Origin: JBFHIJ01 sp041596515
GTDB taxonomy: Bacteria > Bacteroidota > Ignavibacteria > Kapaibacteriales > UBA2268
DNA: 64,000 nt
Direction of reading: 5' to 3'
Assembly (NCBI GenBank): GCA_041596515.1
Contig: JBFHIJ010000013.1
Coordinates: 1-64,000 of the forward strand
The notes beneath the pieces are model-generated. The model had not been told where the DNA came from. It did not search any database and saw nothing but the letters and a program-made list of their open reading frames with translations. This document shows positions 57,577 through 64,000 of this stretch, piece by piece (position 1 is the stretch's first letter; the number at the start of each line of letters is the position of its first letter). A program made the translations under genes and the position numbers.

Positions 57577-57690
57577 TACCTAAAAGAGCATATTAGATTT
57601 GTTACATAAATATTTTTAATGAGCGACTTGAACATTTTATTTGCTATTCACTATTATTTTACTTAAATTAACTCCCAGCGATTAAGATTT

Positions 57691-57752
57691 CCGAACGGGT
57701 TTTGCGTATATTTAGCAGCACTAAAAAAGCATGGACCTGTTCGGTTTTTTTT
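57691..57752 (+). terminator. orphan terminator-like hairpin, possible small RNA 3' end
   Basis: CCGAACGGG pairs with CCTGTTCGG (one G-U), followed by eight T residues. The loop of about 36 nt is long and itself structured. The preceding gene already has a terminator, so this may end an independent short transcript. Confidence 0.5.
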
Positions 57753-57835
57753 ATGTGTAATCTATGCATAACCATATAAGTATCTTCTACCCTTGCAAAG
57801 TTTATACTAATTTCCGCTTCCACACTAACGAAAAA

Positions 57836-57861
57836 AAAGGCTATCATTTCTGACAGCCTTT
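57836..57861 (-). terminator. terminator of the S46 peptidase gene
   Basis: AAAGGCT pairs with AGCCTTT, extended by TCA/TGA inside. On the minus strand it is followed by a long U-run. Confidence 0.8.
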
Positions 57862-57892
57862 GATTAGAACATTTTTCTGATCACGAGATAGA

Positions 57893-59947
57893 TTATTTAG
57901 TCAACTCATCAGCAAGGTTATTAGCATCGTAGAGTTTTCTGAAAGCTTCTATCATGTATCTTGCGTCAACGGAAAGAGCACGGTTGCTTGCATAGTCATA
58001 AACGAAATTGCCCGGTAGAGATTCCATATTACCATCAAACACAAGCCCAACTATTTCGCCACGTTTATTGAAAGTAGGAGAACCGGAGTTACCACCGATA
58101 ATGTCGCAAGTACTTACAAAGTTACAAGGAGTAGTCAAATCTAACTTATCTTTTCTTTCCATATAGCGTTCAGGCAGCTGGAAGTCGCCTTCGTTACCAA
58201 ATCCCAAAGCTCTGTCATACAAGCCATACAAAGTAGTGAAAGGTGGAGCCAAAGTTCCATTCATAGCGTAACCTTTTACTGTGCCATAAGTTATACGTGG
58301 AGTAAAGTTCGCGTCAGGGTACACGTTTCTTCCATAAACAGCAAAACGTGCTTTAGCGATTAATTCGCTATATTTGGCTAAAGGTCTTTGGATATTTTCG
58401 CTGTACCAGTGAGCTTCTTCTTTAGTTAAATCTTTGATTTCACTATATAACTTAAGGAAAGGATCATCTGAGTTTTCTATAGATGAAGAGTTCCCTGAAA
58501 GAAGCTGGCGACGGTATTCGACATCACCGATTTTAGAACCGTTGATGATTTCCTTAGCAGCTATTTCCGGGGATCTGCCTTTTAGCACTGCTTTTAAAAA
58601 ATCATCATCTGCGTCAAGATTTTGGGCAGCAACAACCAAAGTAGAGCTAAGCATTACTTCTTCCAAATCCTTATAGAAAGGAACCGGAGCAAGTATCATA
58701 CGTTTCAAGTTTTCTATTCTGTTTGCGTCTTTATCTAAAGTTTTGTCAGTTTCTTTAGCCCAGGCATTAAGCTCGCCAGCATATCTCATAAGAGAAGTTC
58801 TGCCAAGATTATGATAGAAATATTTAGAGTAAAACTCTTGCTTTTCTTCCATCAAATCACTTATCTCTTCCCAAGCATCGCCGTATAGGTCATCAAGTTC
58901 GTCGTTGGCTTTTACTTTAGTTCTCATATCTGTTTCAGCATCTAGGTGCTGCTTTATCAGGCGCTTGTTCTTCAAACCATTATATATACCCGTGTAAGCT
59001 TTGAAGCTATTTTCTAAGTACATTATGTTTACTTGAGCTCGTCGAGCATTTTCAGGAGATAGTTCAGCATATTTGTGTAACTGCTGAAGAGTATACTCTA
59101 AACTCTCAATAATCATAGGAATTGAATTGTCTCTTTCATCCAAGAGTTGGTCATTTGTGTATAGTCTTTTAGTTGTGCCGGGATTGCCCGCCATAAACAC
59201 AAGTTCACCTGCATTAACGCCGGAAGTGTTCCACTTCAAATAATTATCAGATTTTACAGGTTTGCCATCCTCGTACGCACGGAGAAATGTGCAATCTAAG
59301 TTATATCGTGGATAAGTAAAGTTGTCATAAGCTCCTCCAAAGAAACCGGCTTGGTACTCAGGAGAAAAGACAAGTCTAATATCAGTATATTTTTTATAGC
59401 AGTAAATCCAATACTCTCCGCCATAATAGAGGTCTACTTTGTCAGCACGAAGACCTGTTTTTTGTTCGTATTCTGCTCTGATATCATTGAACATTGCATT
59501 TTTTTTGGATTCTATTTCTTTCAAATCCATATCCTCATTTACTACGCTATTGACTCTGTCAGTAACGTTGTGCATTTCCATAAGGACATTTATTTCTAAA
59601 TCTTTACATTTAAGCTCTTCAGCTTGAGTAGGAGCATAAAATCCATTTTTAACAATGTCAAAACCTTCGGAAGAAAGCTTTTGAATCTGAGATAGCGCTA
59701 CGTGATGGTTAGTCATCAGCAAGCCATTAGGGCTAACAAACGAGCCGGAGCCACCGTCGTTAATTCTCAAAGAGGAAAGTCTAATATGTTCTAGCCAGTT
59801 CTGATTGGGAATGAAATTATATTTCTCTTTCAGCTGGCTCAGAGGTGGATTATCGAACGTCCACATACCTTCCTCGGCAAATAGAGAAGATGAAACTATT
59901 GCAGTAGCAATGGCAACAGTTTTAAGATTTTTGATGAAATCTCTCAT
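57893..59947 (-). CDS. S46-family dipeptidyl peptidase (DPP7/DPP11 type)
   Basis: A secreted serine dipeptidyl peptidase of 684 aa with a signal peptide (about 1-24). The catalytic triad is visible as MTNHHVALSQ (His, near residue 79), GGAYDNFTYPRYNLD (Asp, near 208) and GGNSGSPTF (Ser, near 622). The residue that sets specificity reads Gly in VFDGNMES. In characterised enzymes Gly favours hydrophobic P1 residues (DPP7), whereas Arg gives the acidic preference of DPP11. So DPP7 is the better guess. The glycosyltransferase gene lies 11 bp upstream on the same strand. Confidence 0.93.
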   Translation of the reverse strand: MRDFIKNLKTVAIATAIVSSSLFAEEGMWTFDNPPLSQLKEKYNFIPNQNWLEHIRLSSLRINDGGSGSFVSPNGLLMTNHHVALSQIQKLSSEGFDIVKNGFYAPTQAEELKCKDLEINVLMEMHNVTDRVNSVVNEDMDLKEIESKKNAMFNDIRAEYEQKTGLRADKVDLYYGGEYWIYCYKKYTDIRLVFSPEYQAGFFGGAYDNFTYPRYNLDCTFLRAYEDGKPVKSDNYLKWNTSGVNAGELVFMAGNPGTTKRLYTNDQLLDERDNSIPMIIESLEYTLQQLHKYAELSPENARRAQVNIMYLENSFKAYTGIYNGLKNKRLIKQHLDAETDMRTKVKANDELDDLYGDAWEEISDLMEEKQEFYSKYFYHNLGRTSLMRYAGELNAWAKETDKTLDKDANRIENLKRMILAPVPFYKDLEEVMLSSTLVVAAQNLDADDDFLKAVLKGRSPEIAAKEIINGSKIGDVEYRRQLLSGNSSSIENSDDPFLKLYSEIKDLTKEEAHWYSENIQRPLAKYSELIAKARFAVYGRNVYPDANFTPRITYGTVKGYAMNGTLAPPFTTLYGLYDRALGFGNEGDFQLPERYMERKDKLDLTTPCNFVSTCDIIGGNSGSPTFNKRGEIVGLVFDGNMESLPGNFVYDYASNRALSVDARYMIEAFRKLYDANNLADELTK

Positions 59948-59958
59948 TATACACCGAA

Positions 59959-61278
59959 TTATTTAGTAAATTTATCAAGAAGTTCAGCCAAAGTCTTAGC
60001 TGCTTCGCGTCTTTCATACTTACGTATCAAATCGGAATTGGGTTTGTAATTTTTTCCACCTGATTGCCAATTTTGATAATACTCTAAAATAATATCACAA
60101 GTTTTGTCTATTTCACTTTGATGTGCAATCCTTCCGGAATTTGTCTCTCTCATCAGATCGGCTATAGCACTTTTTGGCGGAGCGATAGCTATTATTGGGC
60201 GTTTACATCCGACATATTCGTAAACTTTGCCCGGTACTATCTCTTCGCTTTCTTTTGATTCATCTACTACCAATAGCAAAGCATCAGATTGCATCAGAAA
60301 TTTAATACTTTCGTGATGTGGCACATAGTCAACTTTTTCAATCGAATCAGCAAAAGAAGCTTTGGTAAACATTTCCTCAACTTCGTTTCCAAACCTCCCT
60401 ACAAACCTAAGGTGAAGTTTATGTTGGTCAATCTGATTAGTAGATATCAGTTTTTCTATTGCCTCAAAGAAACTGGCAGGATTGCGTCTGCCATACATAG
60501 AGCCGGTATAGGTAACTGTAAATTTATCGTTTTGCACTTCTTCCACTTCAGGGAAGTCTGATGAGTCGAACCCATTTGGAACATGGAAAAATTTAGATTG
60601 ATCCAACTTAGGATACTTTCCGATTGCATCTTTAATTATACCCTGCCATGCACATTCCACAGCATCTGCATTATTAAATGTGTTAAATTCCATTTTCTTG
60701 TCAATCATTTTAGGAAGAAACCAACGGTTTGGAGAGGAAATAAATCCTGTCCACGGATCACGAAATCCTGCAACCCAAGGCACATGAGTTGACTTTTTTA
60801 CATGATTAGCAATCAAGGAACACGTATATGGCGGAGAGCTGGAATAAACAGCATCAATTTTGTGCTCTTTAAGTATCTCAGCTACTGCATCTTTGGCAGT
60901 AAACAGCCATCCTGCTCTTGCATCAGGTATAAAGAAAGTAGCACGGATAAACTCGGCAACTTTCTCAGTGAATGATACTTTCTGGCCTTCTTTCTTGATT
61001 GTATTTACATCAATAGCAGTTCCCTTTTTCTTTCCTGTGAACTTACGATACAAATCATAAGGCTCCAGTATCTTACTTTTATATATAATAGTAGACTTAG
61101 GAATTTGCTCAATTAATGACTCATCAATGGCTGGGTATTGGCCGTTAGAAACAGTCAATACCACAGGTTGCCATCCATATTCAGGTAAATATTTTATGTG
61201 CTTAAGTACTCTTTGTACACCGGGGCCACCCGACGGAGGGAAGTAATAAGCAACTATAAGAACTTTTTTCATTTTCAT
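59959..61278 (-). CDS. GT4-type glycosyltransferase
   Basis: A 439-aa glycosyltransferase of the GT-B fold, family 4 type. The N terminus has the GPG loop (YYFPPSGGPGVQRVLKHI near residue 11). The C-terminal domain has the donor-site signature HHESIKFLMQSDALLLVVDE near 320 and the EIVPGKVYEYVGC stretch near 350. The sugar acceptor is not decided. It lies in the same minus-strand run as the TetR gene (52 bp upstream) and the S46 peptidase (11 bp downstream), so it may modify exported or cell-surface products. Confidence 0.88.
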   Translation of the reverse strand: MKMKKVLIVAYYFPPSGGPGVQRVLKHIKYLPEYGWQPVVLTVSNGQYPAIDESLIEQIPKSTIIYKSKILEPYDLYRKFTGKKKGTAIDVNTIKKEGQKVSFTEKVAEFIRATFFIPDARAGWLFTAKDAVAEILKEHKIDAVYSSSPPYTCSLIANHVKKSTHVPWVAGFRDPWTGFISSPNRWFLPKMIDKKMEFNTFNNADAVECAWQGIIKDAIGKYPKLDQSKFFHVPNGFDSSDFPEVEEVQNDKFTVTYTGSMYGRRNPASFFEAIEKLISTNQIDQHKLHLRFVGRFGNEVEEMFTKASFADSIEKVDYVPHHESIKFLMQSDALLLVVDESKESEEIVPGKVYEYVGCKRPIIAIAPPKSAIADLMRETNSGRIAHQSEIDKTCDIILEYYQNWQSGGKNYKPNSDLIRKYERREAAKTLAELLDKFTK

Positions 61279-61330
61279 TTTGTTGATTTCAAAAAAAATA
61301 AAATAATAAAACCGACTGCCATAAACAATT

Positions 61331-61873
61331 TTAAATAGATAATAGTTCCATTTGTTCCTTCAATAGTACCATAAACTCCTCAAAATCTGTAGGAGTAGAG
61401 CGGTTTACATAGGATAATAGTAATCCGTTAATAGCATTAAAAGTGAGTACAGGAATGTGGGGGTTCTTATATTGGGTGCTACTGGCGTCAAATATAGCTT
61501 TATATATTTCTTCTGTTTTTTCAGAAAATTTATTATAGAACCTACCGGCATAGTTAGGATCTGTAAAAATTAAAACATATAAGCCCGGATACTGAACAAA
61601 AAACATTGCATAAGCTTTTAGCAAATCCTTTATTTCAGTAGATATAGTCGAGCTTAATACAGACTCTTTACATTCTTCCAAAAAATCGAGCATACAAACT
61701 TCGCAGAGTTCATTCATATCCTTGAAATAGTTATAGATAGTCGCATAAGAAAAGCCGGTTGCTTTCCCTATTTCTCGGGCGCTAAGAGCTTTGATACCTT
61801 CACTTTTTAAGGTGTTCTTGGCCGCCTGAATAAATATCCTGCGGATATTATCCTGTTTGAGCTGATTAACCAT
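61331..61873 (-). CDS. TetR-family transcriptional regulator
   Basis: A 180-aa repressor-like protein. I chose the ATG at 61873 (MVNQLKQDNIRRIF), because a GAAAGAGA ribosome-like stretch precedes it. The frame from 61912 adds 13 residues. The TetR_N HTH (about 10-55) is clear: ALSAREIGKATGFSYATIYNYF. The C-terminal ligand domain is helical and divergent, with no recognisable ligand. Two palindromes upstream (61894-61908 and 61921-61935) could be its own operator. The GT4 gene is downstream. Confidence 0.9.
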   Translation of the reverse strand: MVNQLKQDNIRRIFIQAAKNTLKSEGIKALSAREIGKATGFSYATIYNYFKDMNELCEVCMLDFLEECKESVLSSTISTEIKDLLKAYAMFFVQYPGLYVLIFTDPNYAGRFYNKFSEKTEEIYKAIFDASSTQYKNPHIPVLTFNAINGLLLSYVNRSTPTDFEEFMVLLKEQMELLSI

Positions 61874-61893
61874 AGTCAATCTCTTTCTTGTTT

Positions 61894-61935
61894 GTTTAAC
61901 ATATAAACACACACAATATAATTAACGGTGTTAAT
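61894..61935 (-). promoter_or_regulatory. two palindromes, candidate TetR operator
   Basis: GTTTAACATATAAAC (61894-61908) and ATTAACGGTGTTAAT (61921-61935) are near-perfect and perfect palindromes, 27 bp centre to centre, just upstream of the tetR-type gene. Autoregulation is an inference. Confidence 0.45.
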
Positions 61936-61979
61936 ATATGCAAATATTATTTTATCTCACACTTGGGATAAATAAAAAA

Positions 61980-62004
61980 AGCATATACCGATTAGGTATA
62001 TGCT
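61980..62004 (-). terminator. terminator of the lipoprotein gene
   Basis: AGCATATACC pairs perfectly with GGTATATGCT around a 5-nt loop. On the minus strand it is followed by a U-run. Confidence 0.8.
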
Positions 62005-62032
62005 AGGAAAAATATAAAAGCTATTTTGATAT

Positions 62033-62734
62033 TTAGAATTTATAGATATAAGCAGTTGCAGTTGAAGGCAGTGCATTTTCATTCTGAATTTTTTTAGTGA
62101 TATTATTATTAGAAATAAGATTCCAACCTTTTTTGCAGTTGACATCATAAATTCCGATCACTTCTTCACCTGATAAATTAGTAACAGTACCTGAAATATG
62201 ACCGTCTGCAGAGTAGAAGTTATAATAATACTCAATAGATCTGTTTTCTTCATTACCTTCCGGAGCGTCCATGTGTATTCTTGTTTCTACACCATCCACG
62301 ACAGCATAAAAATATATACCGGCAATAGTTTTACTTAAATCTGCAGGAGAGAAATCTAAATTATTAAAGCTAATCGCCAAAGTAGATATGTGGACTTTCT
62401 TCATAGATTTTTGTAAAGTCATAGAATAAGAGCCATCAGCTTGCACAGTTCCTTCGCCTACTTTGTAATCCGGCAAGTTGACACCCATATATGCTACCAT
62501 TGAACATTTGCCTGAGTTCCAGTCATTAAAGTCATTTGTAGTCATAACGTCAAATTGTTTAAGAGTACCTGTTACTACTAATTCACTGGCTTCAATGGTA
62601 CCTGTAGGATCAGTGTCTCCACCGCCACCCGGAATTATTGCGTTGTTATCGTCGTTATCATCAGAGCATGATACAAAGAAGCTAACTGCAAGAGCAAGCA
62701 CCAGCATTTTTAAGATAGAGTTAAATTGATACAT
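62033..62734 (-). CDS. hypothetical exported lipoprotein
   Basis: A 233-aa protein that I do not recognise. I chose the ATG at 62734 (MYQFNSILK), which has an AAGGTG ribosome site close before it. A lipoprotein signal ends at the lipobox FFVSC, followed by an acidic Asp/Asn stretch and a Gly-rich linker. The acidic start beyond the +2 position suggests export to the cell surface as in Bacteroidota. The rest is beta-rich. It is monocistronic. Confidence 0.72.
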   Translation of the reverse strand: MYQFNSILKMLVLALAVSFFVSCSDDNDDNNAIIPGGGGDTDPTGTIEASELVVTGTLKQFDVMTTNDFNDWNSGKCSMVAYMGVNLPDYKVGEGTVQADGSYSMTLQKSMKKVHISTLAISFNNLDFSPADLSKTIAGIYFYAVVDGVETRIHMDAPEGNEENRSIEYYYNFYSADGHISGTVTNLSGEEVIGIYDVNCKKGWNLISNNNITKKIQNENALPSTATAYIYKF

Positions 62735-62890
62735 ATAAGACACCTTCATTAAAATGATACTTTTTTATATAGTCAAATATATAACAAATATAATTAATAT
62801 GGAAATTTGTTCTATCTAAATTTAAATATATAAGCTCAATGATATCTACTATAGTGTGATATGAAATGTTTCTTGATATTAAAAGTGTAT

Positions 62891-62938
62891 AATTCTCGAT
62901 ATAAAGATAGTTACTGAAATTCTGATAAAGATAGTTAT
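62891..62938. repeat. imperfect tandem repeat, unit about 24 bp
   Basis: AATTCTCGATATAAAGATAGTT is followed by a related AATTCT-GATAAAGATAGTT. The exact 13-mer ATAAAGATAGTTA recurs at 62901 and 62925. Confidence 0.5.
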
Positions 62939-62989
62939 TATTGACAATCTCTATGTATTTTACTTTATTGAAGTAAGGTAGGGTGAGAC

Positions 62990-63019
62990 AATCGAATAAA
63001 ATCAGATTTATATTCGATT
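62990..63019. repeat. 30-bp near-perfect palindrome
   Basis: AATCGAATA (62990-62998) pairs with TATTCGATT (63011-63019). The centre AAATCAGATTT is also symmetric. There is no U-run, so it may be an operator or a structured RNA element. Confidence 0.5.
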
Positions 63020-63042
63020 AGTATACTGAAAGTTATCTTGCA

Positions 63043-63072
63043 ACAGGCTGCTTGAGATATAAGTCAGCCTGT
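63043..63072 (-). terminator. hairpin downstream of adk
   Basis: ACAGGCTG pairs with CAGCCTGT across a 14-nt loop just after the adk stop. On the minus strand no real U-run follows, so termination is only likely by position. Confidence 0.4.
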
Positions 63073-63078
63073 ATACAT

Positions 63079-63735
63079 TTATTCTACTTCGGCAAGTACC
63101 GTTTGAATTCTAGAATATACATGATCCAACGAGCCAACTCCGTTTATTCGGTTGGCCTGTTTGCGATTTTCATAAAACTCGAGCAAAGGCTCAGTTTGGT
63201 TCTTATATACTTCCAATCGTTGAAGTACTGTGCTTATAGAATCATCATCTCTCTGGAAAAGCTCTCCACCGCATGGTTCATCGCAAAAGTTTTCCACCTC
63301 TGGAGGATTAAATTTTAAGTGGTAAGTCTTACCACATACTTTGCACGTCCTGCGAGCAGTTAAGCGTTCTACTAACTCGCTTCGAGGTACTTCCAAAACA
63401 ATTACTACGTCAAGCTGCGTGTTGAGTTCATGAAGTAGTTCTATTAGGGCTTCAGCCTGTGGCACTGTTCTGGGAAAACCGTCGAAGATACAACCTTTTT
63501 CGATGTAGTCCCCACGTTGCAATTCCTCTTTCAATATATTAATCATCAAATTATCGGGGAGTAAATTGCCTTTTGAGATATATTTATCTGCTTCTATTCC
63601 TATTGGAGTACCTTCCCGAATATTCTTTCTGAGCAGTTCGCCCGTAGAAAGTTGCCTCACACCGTAATCTTTTACAATGTTAGCACATTGGGTACCTTTT
63701 CCTGCACCGGGAGGTCCGAGAAAAATCAAATTCAT
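63079..63735 (-). CDS. adk: adenylate kinase
   Basis: Interconverts ATP, AMP and ADP in the cytoplasm. At 218 aa it has the P-loop GPPGAGKGTQCANI near residue 7, and AMP-binding segments QLSTGELLRKNI near 29 and DGFPRTVPQAEAL near 84. It has a long LID domain with four cysteines arranged as CKVCGK and FCDEPC near 133-154, a zinc-binding type as in Gram-positive Adk. It is monocistronic in the window. The 265 bp after its start, to the window end (63736-64000), show no gene. Confidence 0.95.
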   Translation of the reverse strand: MNLIFLGPPGAGKGTQCANIVKDYGVRQLSTGELLRKNIREGTPIGIEADKYISKGNLLPDNLMINILKEELQRGDYIEKGCIFDGFPRTVPQAEALIELLHELNTQLDVVIVLEVPRSELVERLTARRTCKVCGKTYHLKFNPPEVENFCDEPCGGELFQRDDDSISTVLQRLEVYKNQTEPLLEFYENRKQANRINGVGSLDHVYSRIQTVLAEVE

Positions 63736-64000
63736 TTGTAAATCCGTGCTTATTTGAATAGAACAATATTAAGCTATTTATCCCAAATAGAGGGGTAAAA
63801 AAACTAATATTTAGATTATGTAATAAATGTTTTACCTTGACTACAAGAACTGCAATGCTAACCGACTCGATTAATAAAAGGCTTAATAATAAAAAACATA
63901 AAGGAGTAAGTATGTTGCATAACTAGTACTGCGTTGCACATTGAAAAAAAGTATCAATATATGATAAAAACACGAAATAACCTTACGAAAATTTCAAGCT

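Larger units (their letters stand above)
57522..57892. other. 371-bp intergenic region with three hairpins
   Basis: The gap holds the terminator of the Fe-S gene (57541-57576), a second plus-strand terminator-like element at 57691-57752 with a long loop, and a minus-strand terminator for the S46 peptidase (57836-57861). Between 57577 and 57690 there is a 15-codon frame (MSDLNILF...) but no supported gene. Confidence 0.6.
62735..63078. other. 344-bp intergenic region with repeats
   Basis: The gap between the lipoprotein gene and adk contains direct repeats at 62891-62938, a 30-bp palindrome at 62990-63019 and a hairpin at 63043-63072. Two CAAATATA boxes (62774 and 62785, minus-strand -7 matches) are plausible for the lipoprotein promoter, though no good -33 is seen. 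Confidence 0.55.

Overview
The window is AT-rich bacterial chromosome from the Bacteroidota/Chlorobiota (FCB) group. It most resembles the Ignavibacteria/Kapabacteria-type lineages, but no rRNA is present to settle the genus. The supporting signs are two secreted proteins ending in type IX secretion (T9SS) sorting domains, a primary sigma factor without region 1.1 (287 aa), an S46 dipeptidyl peptidase, an aerotolerance-type MoxR/DUF58/VWA operon, and a tRNA promoter that fits the Bacteroidota consensus TTTG-N20-TAnnTTTG. Gene density is high and strand switches are frequent. I see no prophage, insertion sequence or CRISPR array.

Layout. 0.3-7.1 kb (+): an AlbA_2/Schlafen-type regulator, alpha2 glycyl-tRNA synthetase with an S41 peptidase, the primary sigma factor, lipoyl synthase overlapping a metallo-beta-lactamase (MBL) hydrolase, and an OsmC protein. 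7.2-12.4 kb: RecQ, a YjbQ protein, a thioredoxin-fold lipoprotein and MurE. 12.5-20.5 kb: a PAP2 phosphatase, a membrane protein, a complete tripartite RND efflux operon on the minus strand (adaptor, pump, TolC) and a UPF0173 hydrolase. 20.6-29.8 kb: a cation/proton antiporter, topoisomerase I, a leucine-rich-repeat protein followed by a 57-aa HTH protein, a T9SS-exported M1 aminopeptidase, a YggS protein and purine nucleoside phosphorylase.

29.8-39.6 kb (-): a TonB-dependent receptor, then a bat-like operon (MoxR, DUF58, a very large secreted BNR-repeat T9SS protein, a BatD-like protein, BatA). 39.9-41.5 kb (+): a secreted protein gene interrupted by a single in-frame TAA. 41.5-44.6 kb (-): a small membrane protein, a long RelA/SpoT homologue whose hydrolase HD motif is lost, and three identical tRNA-Asn genes with their own promoter and terminator. 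44.6-54.0 kb: RecO, a CNNM/CorC-type transporter, a solitary Mrr endonuclease, a DUF2238 protein, an EFR1-type ferredoxin, a LiaF-like protein, TrpS, an FmdB zinc ribbon and a UvrD/PcrA helicase.

54.1-64 kb: a 16-residue-repeat surface protein, a membrane-anchored heterodisulfide-reductase-like Fe-S oxidoreductase, an S46 peptidase with a glycosyltransferase and a TetR regulator, a lipoprotein and adenylate kinase. Most genes are housekeeping or envelope functions. I did not find a clear new multi-gene system. The best leads are the stop-interrupted secreted gene, the BNR protein inside the bat operon, the LRR/mini-HTH pair, two orphan terminators that suggest small transcripts, and operator-like repeats at three promoters.
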